Shown piece by piece: positions 1 to 12,400 of a DNA stretch of 64,000 nucleotides. The notes under the pieces are model-generated. The model saw only the letters and a program-made list of their open reading frames with translations. It did not search any database and was not told the origin of the DNA. The first letter of the stretch is position 1. Each line of letters begins with the position of its first letter. Source of the stretch: Hyalella azteca (lineage: Eukaryota; Arthropoda; Malacostraca; Amphipoda; Hyalellidae); the NCBI RefSeq assembly GCF_000764305.2, contig NW_025934572.1:124001-188000 (forward strand), written 5' to 3'. The position numbers and the translations under genes are program-made.

Positions 1-289
1 AATCTCCAGCCTATCAATCTCTAAGCACAAACCGTAAACAAACTGACAAATTAAAACGGAAATCTTTCATCTCTTATGAAATACAATTTAATAATAAAGG
101 CAAAAAGCACTCCCTCTTTAAGATCTTTGATAAAATAAATGATCCAGTGTTAAAACGCATCCAAATTTGTAGCAGCATAAACAGTATACCCGGAGATTCC
201 GTATCATGAGCCATGCCTAAAAGGTCCATAAGTTTTTCACAATAATCGATTATCTGAGACCGTCTCAAAGCTCGAGTTTTTATTACAAG

Positions 290-454
290 ACGTGCGCAAG
301 AATTGGCCTGAGGCGCTTCAGGTCGTCCCGTGTCCTGTATGATCACTTGACGAAATTGGTGACAATTTCTGGCCAGAGAATTGCAGAGCTGCGGGCGGCC
401 GCGTGGAGAGGCGAACTTGGTCGCGTGGCGAGCGTCGGGTCAAGTCAAATTCAG
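290..454 (+). CDS. Putative internal exon of an unrecognised gene
   Basis: A GC-rich island in an AT-rich surrounding reads open as 55 codons from a plausible acceptor (T-rich tract then ACAAG at 289) to a consensus-like donor CAG|GTATAC at 455. The peptide is charged and helical in character, with segments TISGQRIAELRAAAWRGEL and VASVGSSQIQ. No family is recognised and no partner exon is seen, since the 5' neighbour would lie outside the window. The exon end (GGGTCAAGTCAA) is echoed about 430 bp downstream at 868-883, the same kind of exon-boundary duplication seen in the lectin gene. A chance open frame is possible. Confidence 0.35.
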
Positions 455-499
455 GTATACAGAAAAATTAATATAAAATTTAAATATTTGCAAAATATT

Positions 500-880
500 T
501 CTAGTATATAAGCTAGCCTATATATAACGTCAAAAACTGATAACAAGGACATTCTGGAGGCGAATATTTTAAACTCGTGAAACTTAAACTCATGAATATT
601 TTAGTTAAAAAAATAACCAGAAATTGAAATATAGTTAAAATATTGTACGTATATAAGCCAGCCTATAAATAACGTCAAAAACTGATAACAAGGACATCCT
701 GGAGGCGAATATTTTAAACTCATGAAACTTAAACTCATGAATATTTTATCTAAGAAAAATAGCTATACATTTACTATACATTTAAATATAGTTAAAATAT
801 TGTACGTATATAAGCCAGCCTATAAATAACGTCAAAAACTGATAACAAACACATTCTGGAGGCGCAGCAAGCATAGGGTC
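500..880. repeat. Tandem repeat, about 143-157 bp units
   Basis: Three imperfect copies of a unit containing TATAAGCCAGCCTATAAATA, followed by a GTCAAAAACTGATAACAA segment, begin near 502, 645 and 801. The third copy is followed by a fragment resembling the end of the exon-like segment at 430-454. Confidence 0.75.
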
Positions 881-1594
881 AAGTCAACTTAAAGGATATT
901 TTAATACAGTTAAATTGAGATAAACTTTAAATACTGTCAAAATATTTCACGTAATCAGTTTACATAAAATTTCAAAAACTGGTAACAGAGGCATCTAGAC
1001 GGTGACTTGAGAAGGATGATGCAACTATTCTGATAATAATAAATTTTATTGCACGGGGATTAGTCGGTTTTGTTAAACTGAGTCATACTAATTATAATAA
1101 ATGATTGCCTGGCTATATATATAGAATTGGCTGAATTTATAATCTATTCGAGAATGAAACTAAACTGCTGCTATTTATTGACAAACTTCTGACAGCATGG
1201 TAATTTTATCACGAGTTTATTGAGTTGGTAAAAATTATTATTAATTATATGATCATTGATTCATTATACACGTTAATTTCAAATATGCGATTAGACATGA
1301 TCACGTGATTTTTGCATTAAGATAATAAATTTCAATTTGGAATCTTATATGGTAAAAATGAATGTTCAATCTGAATGAAACAATATCGTGAGTTTTAACT
1401 ATGCATAAACTTAACCACGTATACTTTATATAATACGACAATTATGCCACGTTCAAGTCGTATTTAAGACTAAAGAAATTTCCAGTATACTTCCCCACTA
1501 TCGGTAGAAAATTTCTGGGATCGCTCTAACACAGTGGATCGTCCTGGACAAATGCTTCAAATTTATAAACTCTCTCCTCAGCAATAATTGCTAC

Positions 1595-1665
1595 TATCGT
1601 GTTGTGAGAACTATCGTGTTGTGAGAACTATCGTGTTGTGAGAACTATCGTGTTGTGAGAACTGT
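1595..1665. repeat. 17-bp tandem repeat (x4)
   Basis: The unit CTATCGTGTTGTGAGAA is repeated four times nearly perfectly; the last copy diverges to CTGTTGCGTTATATGAG. Confidence 0.85.
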
Positions 1666-2014
1666 TGCGTTATATGAGATCCGGGTATAATAAATGAATT
1701 AATAAATAAATGAATATATTAAATACGGCGTAGAACTTTTCGCTTCCTGTAGTGTGATATCAAAACCAGTCTCCTCCTAAATTAATTTCCAATAACATCA
1801 ATGCAGGGGCAGGATATATTATGTTAAATAATGATGCCTACTAACGATAATAGTTTTTACCGATAGCGTCACCATTGCCTTAATTGATAGCATTGCGTGG
1901 ACTTCTCATCATACTCTGCGGACTTACCAACCACAGTTTGGGGGACACCGCTGTTCGCTGACAGACTTTTGCTGGCGTCTGTATATAGGCCAACACTTCT
2001 GCGATGGCGTTTAC

Positions 2015-2555
2015 TTTCAAGTTTACTTATGAGATTACTTTCAATTTTACTTACGAGGTTACTTACTAGTTTACTTACTTACTTCATTTATTACGAAGTT
2101 ACCTACACGTTTACTTACGAGTTTACTTACGTTAGTTACTTACGAGGTTAACTACACTTTTACTTACGAGTTTACTTACGTTAGTTACTAACGAGGTTAA
2201 CTACACTTTTACTTACGAGTTTACTTACGTTAGTTACTTACGAAGTTACCTACACTTTTACTTACGAGTTTACTTACGTTAGTTACTTACGAGCTTACCT
2301 ACACTTTCACCTATGAGTTTACTTACGAGGTTACTTATGAGGCTACTATTACGAGGTTTCTTATGTAGGTTACCTACAAGTTTACTTACGAGGTTACCTA
2401 CAAGGTTACTTATACGAGGTTACCTACAAGTTTGCTTACGAATTTACTTAACAGGTTACCTACAAGGTTACTATACGAGGTTACCTACATGTTTGCTTAC
2501 GAGTTTACTCACTAGGTTGCTTACAAGTTTACTTACGAGGTTACTTACTCGCACA
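2015..2555. repeat. Minisatellite rich in TTACTTACGAG
   Basis: An array built on an 8-11 bp motif (TTACTTACGAG / GGTTACCTACAAG). In its centre (2095-2310) it is organised as a higher-order unit of about 49 bp. Open frames across it are a by-product of the low-complexity unit. Confidence 0.85.
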
Positions 2556-2559
2556 TAAC

Positions 2560-4720
2560 AGGTTAAGCTTACACATTTTCATGAGCAACGCGTAAAATGA
2601 TGGAATCCGTCATTATAAATGTAATGAAGTGTTGCTGCAAATTTCCCACTACTGTATGTCAGACTACGAAGTTTAAGTAGGACTGTCTCTGACGTCGGTG
2701 TTAAGTTCATTATAGCCGTCAGATACTATGCCGATCCCGACTTGCGTCCTGGTTCCTCTCTTATAGGATTTTGACTCAGACGCCAGGGTGAGTTGCTGCT
2801 TTGGTGGTGAAATTTAGCTTGGAATACTTGATGGAATATCGTGATTTTTGTGTATATAACGACTTGTCATGCGTAGATATTTACTTTGTTTTCTGTTGTA
2901 GGATCGTGCGTCTTCTCAGATCTCAATGCTCCAGCTCTCTCCTCGCATTTTGCTCATCGCGCTTTAACTTCCTCCGCATTTAACTTGTTAGTTCGTTTCA
3001 TATGCCGCACCTCTGTAAATCATTAGTGTTATTGGTTTATATTTATTTGTCGTATATAATTAATAAATAAGAAAGTTTGTTCGAGTAACTATCCGCTCCG
3101 TCCAAGCTCTTGCTGATAAAACCAATAGGGAAGTTGCATTTAATTTCCGGTCATTGGTGGACGTGACAATTAGACCATCCGAACTTTTGAGGTGACGCGA
3201 TTAATTAGCTATTATTCAAGATTAGTTCGTCACAATAAATAAGGATTCATATAATCAACGGTAGTTTATTAAAGCAGCTAATTTGTTCAGATTTACGAAA
3301 ATGAAACAATCAACTTCTAAATTCATCTCTAATTGACTTGTAATTCATTTTTAATGCTAGGAGAATTGTTCCTTCGATCTGCAAAATTTATTCGCCGCCA
3401 CCTAAGTATTTTTATCAGTATTATTTTAGGCATAATAATAAATAGAATATGATTTTTCTCGTTATCCCTGTTGTCTATGTCACGACTGCAACGTTTGAAA
3501 AGAAAAACTCTAGAGTTATTCCGAACAAATAAAATTGTTTTAAAAATTCATCTCGATAATTGATCTCAGGAACTAGTTCTTCTATCAGCTGTTTCATCAC
3601 ACCAGAATATCGAGAAGAATGTTACGAGTTTTATATACATACATAACCCTTCAAACTGCTGATAGCAATTCAGCTCACGACTGTTCGTGGCAACGCCGTG
3701 CAGTACCTGGCATACGCACGCATTTACCTCTTATTTGCCGTTTTATTTAACATCGAAGACCCTGGACTGGAAATGAGCGCAGACATCGCAAGGCGCTATG
3801 CAAATTGCACTCAACATCTCCGCACACACATAAAATGACGCGTGTAAATCGTGCTTCGCTCAGGGCTGATCGTGCCCCGGATGCATGCTCGGCCACCATA
3901 CCGCACATTACCAATGATATAGCCTTCGTGTTGCAGAGAAATCAGACAATTACCATATGGATCGGTCGCACAGAATTATAGACGAAAACTTTGACCTTGG
4001 TGCATGATTTGCGTGCCAGCTTGTCGATTTGAGAATATGTTCCCATGCTTACTTGAATCAGTCAATTCTGGCAGGTAGACTGCCAAATAATTTCCTTGAT
4101 TAACAATCTTAAAATTGGGTAGATGCAAATTCAATAAGAGTTTATTTCTTGGTGTGCTCGTGCTACAGTCGAGTGTTTCTATTGAAATATTCTATCACGC
4201 CCCATCATCGGATCAATTATTAGACTTTGCGATGAGTGGATTGAACCTGGATAAAAGCCATGGGTGGAAGGGTGCAAGATGTCCACTAGTAGTGCAAATT
4301 ACTGAATGATAGTATAGAAGTAACTATTGTTAAAGATATCATTTGCAAATGAATCCTTTTACTATATCTGTACCTTGAGAAAACCTCTAAGGTTTGCTTA
4401 ATGGTTTGTTGAATTGAGGTTTGCCTCGCACTACACCGCAAATGCATAAATTACGATATAAAAGTAGCAATCGCTCATAAGAAGGCTTGCAGGTAAATCC
4501 TTTCACAGTAAGCAAACCTTGAAGGTTTCAGCAAATGTATAAAATTCAATGAGACCACAAAAAGAACTTTAAGCTCCTCTCATCTCATGAAGGTAATAGC
4601 ATATTGAGCTGTCTTTTCAATAAGTTGTGAATATTATTTGTATACAGTTGCGTTCCCACATAAAACACATGACGTTTGTCTAATAACGCGAATATTTAAT
4701 ACGCTTCAGCCTGTCGGTGA
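2560..4720. other. No gene recognised
   Basis: AT-rich sequence with short open frames only. I see no splice-bounded exon, RNA gene or repeat family that I can support here. Confidence 0.5.
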
Positions 4721-4724
4721 ATGC

Positions 4725-4825
4725 TGCGCAGTGATTGGCTTATAGCGCTATGAAGGCTGATTGGCCATAAAGAATGACCTGCGCAGTGACCTCTTATTGC
4801 CGCACTGCTATTGGCTGTGACTTAT
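4725..4825. promoter_or_regulatory. Cluster of inverted CCAAT boxes (possible promoter)
   Basis: Three ATTGG motifs lie at about 4735, 4761 and 4809 within 80 bp, interleaved with two copies of CTGCGCAGTGA. The GC content is higher than around it. Clustered CCAAT boxes are typical of housekeeping promoters. This could serve the BET1L gene, whose first exon was not located, but the link is inference only. Confidence 0.3.
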
Positions 4826-5528
4826 GATACATCATATAACCAAAATCTGAATATACAGGGCTATAAACTGAGCCTAATTGCGTGACATGCATATATCGGA
4901 TGGAAATTAGTGATTAAACACGTATTATAAAAATTACTTATTGCATTTATAAGATGCGAGTACAATTTTTTCAGACATTACGTATCGAACTGAAAGAAGT
5001 TTGTGTACAGGGGCCATCGAACATAATGGATGTGAGCCATGAAATTTTTGGGCAAAACAAATATTTCCAGATGATATTCCTTCCAGCATGTTGAAAAAGA
5101 TGCAATTGCATATTATTCATTCTCATTTTGAAATATTTGTATCGAGATAATGATAATTTTATTTTTAGAAATTCGTAAATGCTAGGTCATTTTTCCCAAA
5201 CTGATTTAACAATTATTCCGATCTGCCGGACGAGGCAAGCACATCAGCTTCGTCCAAAATTATTGTTGTCGTGGCAACTGGCAACCTCATAATTTTATCA
5301 GTCTTAGGAAGTGCGCCTGCGAAAGTTGTCTTATAATAATAACTGGTGTTGGTTACGCATGCTGTAAGTTAAACTGTTAATGTAACATTACAGCTTAAGT
5401 GGTCGATGTATTAAAACAAAGCCACTACATTCTACAGCTTCTTAATCGTTACAGTAACAGTGTCTGGCCGCTGGCGAGTCATCACACATGAGTGACATGA
5501 CTCGTCACTTTGAGATTGACTGATTGAG

Positions 5529-7664
5529 TACCGTCAAACGGGGTAATAAGGGACGGGCCGGGTAGCTGGTAATAAGGGATAGTCGTCTCACATTTCATAG
5601 AAATGTTGTAGCAGCTCCAGCTAAACTAATCAAAATATTGCAAAACTAAAAATAGTTGCGTAAAGTTCAACATTTTTACTATCTATGTATAATGTAGGGT
5701 AAACGCGGTATATTCCGACATCGTGGGTAATTCCGTCACCTCTTTAGTTTTTCCTTTATATTAAGCTTTTTTTCAGTTCCATGCGTTCGTTGATGCAGGG
5801 TGGAATTCTAGAAATGGAGGTTCACTTATAAAAAAGCTTTCCACCCAAGGTGGAATGCTTTCCTTAGATACTGTGCTCTGCCAGGTGACTGACTATAAAT
5901 GAAAAGGAGGATCAAAAGTGGACAAACTAATTCAGTTGTATAGTACCTATTAATATAAACTGTCAATTTGAGCTCAATATAAATGAAAAACTTGAGAAGT
6001 GACGGAATTACCTACGATGTCGGAATATACCGCGTTTACCCTAGTGAATAACTGTTTGTATAGGAAGAATATTATGGTTTGAGACTTTTAAATACATCAT
6101 TGAATATATTAGGAATCCTTTAAGTATACTTGTATTCACTGATTTCAAGTGGTAAATAAATTAATAGATGATTAAGTTAAGAAATGGATTTAGACACATG
6201 AAAACTAATTCCGTCACAACTTGAATTGGACACACACAGATCGTTCCAAGCTGTGTACAAAAATTAAAATTTGCTTAATTAAAAGCTTAATAGTTGTTAA
6301 TTAAAAGCGTACGGTAATTAAGTAGTGTTCAATATTCATTAGTGTTCTAATTCAAAGCCGTGTTGTATTCCAATACAGCTCACACAGCAAACGGAATTCG
6401 AACACGTGGATGACGGCATTACGTATCAGTAGAATTTGAAGCGCGTCAGAATACGCCTCACCACGTGCCAAATATTGCCACACACAGTGACGGAATATAG
6501 GGATTTGGAAGGTTTGCATTCTAAAGGCTTTCACATAAATATGGCAACATTTTGTGACGTTTCATTGTTGCCAACGCGTACTACGGTGTTTTGAGAGTCA
6601 CCTAAAGCAAACAGAACTTGAGTAACGCATACAGTTATTTTTTATAGTTTTTCATTTCTCAATGCGTCCTTAATGTGACAGAATATACTGCGTTTACCCT
6701 ATGATGATAGTATCCCATACCCAGGAGGCGGTACGGCGGTACCTAAACATATTTACAGTAGAACCTCCATTAGCAGAGGCTCCAGTTAACAAAAAAATCA
6801 ATTAATAACCAAAAATTTTGATAACATTTAACTCATGCAGCAAAAAAAATTCACTTAATGAAAAATTAATGCATCATTGGTCATTACAAAATTGTGCATA
6901 GAATGTTATAGATAGAATTGTACACCAGGCAACTTAGAATGAAAATTAGTTAACCCAACCTATGATTTATTTTTTCAAACAATATGATGCCAGATGGTTC
7001 TCACTTCTCACTAAAATATTCCTTTAGGTTTCAGCACTGACTGCACTGTCAGGTATGTTTTTTAATATCTCTTTTTGTTTTAGTGAATTCACTTGACCCA
7101 ATTAAAATGTTGTGAAATTACAAGCTTTCCTTTGGCTATAAGCTTACAGGTACAGAAGAAATGTCATATGGCTGCTGATATGAAGCTTGCAGTGGAGTGT
7201 GGACAAGGTCGTTGTTAATGCTCAATGGCATGTCTATGGATATGGTAATATCACATCAATAATACAGTAATGTATGGATATGATAATATCATATCAATAA
7301 AGTAAAAACAAGTAAAAATCACAGAAAATGTCATTTATTCTACATCTACATCATCTACAAAGGAAGAGGAACACATCAGAGTACTGTTAGTAATGAATGA
7401 GTACATCCCTGCATGTTTAAAATATTTTAAAATTGAGTTTTGTTTCAAGTGTCTCAGATTACCCCTTCCCAGGGGTAATTTGGGATGCTTTTATTTAGGA
7501 TCTGGCACCTTACAAATAGCATATGGAATTTTTCAGCAATGCCATACAATAGCCCTTGCAAAGAGCTTTAAAATGAGTTCAATTTTGTTTATGAAATGTT
7601 TCATGGTAAGAAGTTATTAACAAACAATGCTCAAAACCGTCTCGCATTACCCCGTTTGACGGTA
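5529..7664. mobile_element. 2.1-kb element with perfect 19-bp terminal inverted repeats
   Basis: TACCGTCAAACGGGGTAAT at 5529-5547 is matched by its exact reverse complement at 7646-7664. No transposase can be read between them; the interior is AT-rich and contains another element (5696-6042). It is probably a non-autonomous DNA transposon with a TA target, or a composite of nested insertions. The superfamily is not assigned. Confidence 0.65.
5696..6042. mobile_element. 347-bp MITE with about 45-bp inverted arms
   Basis: The left arm at 5696-5742 begins AGGGTAAACGCGGTATATTC and is mirrored at 5998-6042, which ends GAATATACCGCGTTTACCCT. A third, diverged right-hand arm lies at 6674-6700, so either two copies are nested or the original element extended from 5696 to 6700 and acquired an internal arm. 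No coding capacity is seen. Confidence 0.75.
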
Positions 7665-7811
7665 TCTGACTCTGCAAATGCTGCTCTTATTATTTGGTGA
7701 CTTAACTTACCAGTCACCACTTGCAACTAAAATCCATGTAATATACTGGCAGAACTATGTTTTGTAGTGTCAGAATGTTGGATTACTATTTTGTACATAT
7801 CATTGTGCAAT

Positions 7812-7996
7812 TAGTGGCAAAACAGAGTTTTTTAGACTCTTCCTCAAGTTCAATTTTGAATCCTATAAGCACACCAGCGAAGTAACTAGATACCAGCATG
7901 ATCATACATGAGATTGACAAGATATTGGTTTAAATCTTGAGTAAATGAGGAAATTTAAAATTAACTGATTCTAAAATAATCTCTGGTTTGCCACTA
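7812..7996. mobile_element. 185-bp MITE, copy 1
   Basis: The ends TAGTGGCAAAACAGAG and CTCTGGTTTGCCACTA form an inverted repeat of about 16 bp with one mismatch, and the flanks are compatible with a TA duplication. The interior resembles the copy at 28969-29146 in inverted orientation, so this is a family, not a chance palindrome. Confidence 0.7.
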
Positions 7997-7999
7997 TAG

Positions 8000-9436
8000 C
8001 CACTACATATGATAATGATGTAATAACAAATAAGTGTGTAGCTGTTTCCATCTTGCTTGAAAGTTGTAGTTCATTTAAATTAATATAGTTTATATATTAT
8101 TAATAGATCATTTCTATTTAAATCTGGAAACTCTAGGACTGTGACAACTTTAGTAGCTTTGACAGTACTGACTCAGAAGCCACACAGAAGGCAGACATAT
8201 ATTCATTATCCCAGCTTTGTCTCAATCTAGGTTAGTGGGCTTGATTTTCCCAATGTTGTAGTTATAAATAATTATTTTACTTATGAAATATATAATATTT
8301 AGTAAAATATATATTGCTTATAGTTTTAGGATTGTTATACAGGCATCAATTTGAATTTTCCTTCTTTCATCTCTATCTTAAAATCAAGTCTGTATGGTCT
8401 GTAGAATTACTGCTCCAATGACAATTTTGAATTAAATTTTTGGTCTATGTAGATAAGCTAAAGGAATCAATGTTGAATCAATTAGTATCTTTCATCTACC
8501 TATATTGATAGCTAACTGTCCTACTAATAAACGAAATACCGTATCCCTTTTAAGCATTATGAACTGTCCTACCACAACCAATATATAAAATGGGTCCCTT
8601 AACAGCATTATATTGAAACTTTCAAACCCAAACAGAAGTGTGATATTCAAGCAAGTAAAATACATTCAGAAAATTTCAAATAAGAGATATTTGCTGATCT
8701 TCACAGAAATTACATTAATACTATTTAGAACATTTTTATCTAATTTTAATCAATTTCAGATGCTTCATCTATTGTGTCAATGAAAGGGTCCTCAGCAAGC
8801 ACTTCTAACCCTGGTCTCAATTGACTTATGCTCATCCACAGCAGATGCTGCCAGCCTAATTTTAGGAGTTATTAAAACTCTTATATGCAATGGATACCTG
8901 GGGAGGTGAGAAATTATAACTTGCATAAGCATGTTAACATAATTGTTATTAGATGTCCTAGAATTTTTATGATGCAGGTACAAATAATTGTCATGGCAAT
9001 GATTGAGTTTGTGCACATCTTCTTTACATTTTTCCGTTTTATATAGATTATTCAAAAATGTTTCATTTAGTTGATTGAACAGTCTTGGTTCAGATTCATT
9101 AGAGCAAAAGATTATTTATGCTACACAGATTCAGACATCTGAAAGTTTGCTAAATAAGATTTTTGTTTAATTCTTAGTGATACAAGAGGATAAGCTTTGG
9201 CAGTAATGTCAAGTACTACATCAAATTTTTATTTCCTTGTTTGATTTGTATCGTTGATAATCAATAGAATGCTAGCACAAATATCCTGTTGATCCACATC
9301 TCTGTTTCAATAGTGAAATGTTCTCAATCATCAAATTGCCAATGTGTTCAATCACGTTTTTAACTTGTGCTGATCCTCTGATTTGTTTTTCCCACTTAAC
9401 GTTTTGAATAACTAACTAATGATAATATATTTACAG
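8000..9436. other. AT-rich region upstream of the BET1L exons
   Basis: No coding exon is recognised. The missing first BET1L exon must end in phase 1 somewhere upstream of 9437, possibly in this stretch or further out; no convincing ATG exon with a donor was found. Confidence 0.4.
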
Positions 9437-10975
9437 GTGTTGAAGAACAGGAGCTGGACAAGAGAAACCAGAATCGGGCTTATAATTTAGCCAATAAAGT
9501 TTCTCAATTACGATCAGTAAGTTAAGCTAAGAATTTATTTTATGGTCTTTGTACAGAGAATGATGCCTTCAAATCTCTAAACCATGAATCTTAGTAAAAT
9601 TAAAACTTATAATGTACTCATTTTCTACAAAAAATGAATGGAATATTTTGCAATACATCATTACCATATAGAATGAGGCTTATAGTTTCCTGAAAAATGT
9701 ATGCTCCTCAGAAATACAGGAACCTTCTGATGAATCGGTAAAAGCTCCCAATAATATTGATAACTCAGTGATTACTATGAAGAGAGCATTAAAACTTTGA
9801 TAGTTAATTTTTGAACTAAGATAAAAACTTTAATTGATAAGTCATCAGCAGTAAACTTTTTATCACTCTTCATAATGTACTTCCTTCCTATTATGTACTT
9901 ATTTTTTCCCTAGGAGTCAAGATTGGATCTTATATATAATGATGCTTCTCTTGATCTGCAGCACAGTGGCGCCAATGTTTATGTTATTAGCCATTGTTTA
10001 GAATTTTTATTATGATCAACTTCGAGACTTTTTTAAAGTCTGCTCTACAAGGATACGCAAGATTTGCATTTCATCATTGCTCTTGAAGGGCTCATAGGTT
10101 TGTTAGAGCAGACTTGTCAAGATAATGTTTTGAGACTCTAGGTAGTTGAGGGAATTTGTTATTTTTTTGTGGCTTCACGATTAGCCATTGACGAACTGTC
10201 AGATATCTACTCTGCAGTGTATAGATAATCTAACCCAGTCTAAATAAGGATAGAATCCTTTCACATGACATTTGAAAACTCGTGATACCTGCGTGTATTT
10301 TGCTTAGTTTAATCATGAATGACATCATCTATTCAATCACTAAAATGCGCAGACGTTAAGATTTGTAGAGAAACTGGCAATTTCATGCCTATCAAAGTAA
10401 TTTAAGCCTATTTATGTATTCTATGATGTTTAATACATTTCACTTTGTTGCAGGTGGCAGTAGATCTTGAGCTAGAAGCGCATGAGCACAATAGGATGCT
10501 TGATAATATGGATGGAGATTTTTCTTCTGGCAGCTCATTGCTTGGTGAGTTCAAAATTTCTAGGTTTTATACTCCTCAAAATATTTTTTTCCTTTTTGTT
10601 AACATTATATCCCTGCTGATAGAAATGCTAATTGAATAAACTTACCACCTCGAATAAGACAATAGTCAACATTAGACATCGGGAGACTCTGCTTTGCTGC
10701 GACTGGAAACTCAATCCTGCCTGCAGTTTTGTTAAATCTTCTTTAAAAGTTGAATTTTAAGCTAGCAAATTAATTGATAGCGTTTGCCATTAGTATGATT
10801 TGCCATTAGCACGCATGCCTTATCAATTTACGATATTGCAGGTCTGAGCAGCAACAGACTGCACGGAGTGCTAACGGCGGGGAGGCAGAACAAGCGTGTC
10901 ATGTGCTACGTCGCCGCTGCTGTAGTCATCATCGTCCTTATTTCTTACCATGCTTTCTCTGGCTCCAGCGTATAG
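9437..10975 (+). CDS. BET1L: BET1L/GS15-like Golgi Qc-SNARE (5' exon missing)
   Basis: Three exons join in phase: 9437-9516, 10454-10544 and 10842-10975 (TAG stop). All have consensus AG acceptors, and donors GTAAGT and GTGAGT. They encode a short SNARE helix beginning GVEEQELDKRNQNRAYNLAN, continuing through HNRMLDNMDGDFSSGSSLLG, then a C-terminal membrane anchor around CYVAAAVVIIVLISYHAF. Order, length and the LD-MD-DF pattern match BET1L (GS15), which as a Qc-SNARE takes part in intra-Golgi and endosome-to-Golgi fusion, better than BET1. The zero-layer glutamine of the family is replaced by histidine (CAC at 10487-10489). The first exon (roughly the N-terminal 10-20 residues) was not found. 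BET1 itself is the main alternative. Confidence 0.85.
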
Positions 10976-12400
10976 TAGATTTTATTTCACTCTCTCTGTG
11001 TAGTCTTGGCTTTAAAGGTAACATGGACTTTAATTTGAAGTCTAATAGCTCTTTATTGCTTCTTTTTCCCCGCTCATTTCCTACATGAAAACACATTTTT
11101 GTCCGTAGTCAGTGAAAATGTGTGTGCATCTGTGGAGGTCTACTTCTCTGAAGATATTTTTGTCTTCAAACTAAAATATGTTCTGTATTCAGATTTTTTT
11201 ATGTGATGCAATAAGGTTAATATCGTGATGAGAATTTGTGACTTATGTAACGTGATGAATACATTTGAATGTTGTTATACTATAGCTGGGGCAATATATT
11301 TACAAAGCTCTACCTCGGACAATACAAATTAGTAGGCTGCTGCCATCCGTGTGCTGTTGCTGCTGTTTTTATTGCCACTATCTAATTATTGTTTCTTCTT
11401 AATTCAAAACATTTTTGTAGAATAAATTCGTTGAGTTGATCAATGAATATTTAACGATCATCAAAATCACCTTAATTCTATTTGTATTTCTGATGCTTAC
11501 ATTATAAGTTCATTTAAGTTTTTTTTTCTATTTAGTAATTTTTTTATTATTTTCTCAAACAGTTTAAAAGAAATGCATTTTGGTAGTTCTGGAGCTCATA
11601 ATATTTTGCCAATCAAATGTTTCAGTTTGGAAATGTTGAATGGAAATGCTTTTTATTGCGTAATGTGATAGGTAATGTTCACATGAAATGTTTGATGTTG
11701 AGTGTTTATAATGACCTAATGCTGTTCACTCAAATGTACCAATCCAAAACTGATAGATTGTTTAAAATAACTATATTATATTAAACATTCTTGATATCCA
11801 ACTTCTATTATTATTAGAATTTTGTATTCAAATGCTCAGGTGAACGAGTATGTTATATAAAAGCTTATATGTAGTATTGTACATTGTTCAGTGTTGGCGT
11901 TGTTAATAATTCTGGATCCTATTTTCTTACAGAGTTACACTACTTGCCAAGTATTATTGTGTGAAATTGTAATCATACAAACATTATAATTAGAATATTA
12001 ATCGTTTCGTGCTATGTTAATCTTAATACTATATATTTTAAATTTTATACAAAAGTTACATCGCTTGGGATCTAAAATATTGAGTCACTTAACCGACTTA
12101 AGGTATTCTTTATCTCGTCTGTTATTTGCTCTTCTTTTAGTGTAGTTTGCACTTTTTGTGTCTTTCTTTGATCCTTGTTCTTTCTTGATATTTTTCAATC
12201 TGGTCTGCTAAATTGAGAGTTTTCACTTGTTATTTAAATCTGAATATCAACCTATTGTAGGGATAATTTTTTTTCTTGGGTCTTAAGTTTTGTGTGTGTT
12301 AAGATTTCTCATCGTCATGTGATGAGAGGAACTTACGTATTTTGGGTTGAATGCATAACAAGATATTCTTCAATTCAGGCACTAAACGATTAATTGAAAT
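10976..12400 (+). other. BET1L 3' UTR and downstream AT-rich DNA
   Basis: A long AT-rich stretch without exons follows the BET1L stop. A canonical AATAAA lies at 11421-11426 and is a candidate polyadenylation signal. Nothing else is supported. Confidence 0.4.

Noticed and set aside
1897..2558. Plus-strand open frames in the TTACTTACGAG repeat
   Set aside because: Leu/Thr-rich repeats from a minisatellite, with no start context or domain.
7140..7213. Possible first BET1L exon (ATGGCTGCTGATATG...GGACAAG|GTCGTT)
   Set aside because: The phase would fit, but the donor is weak, the peptide does not resemble BET1L N termini and the segment lies inside the 2.1-kb inverted-repeat element.
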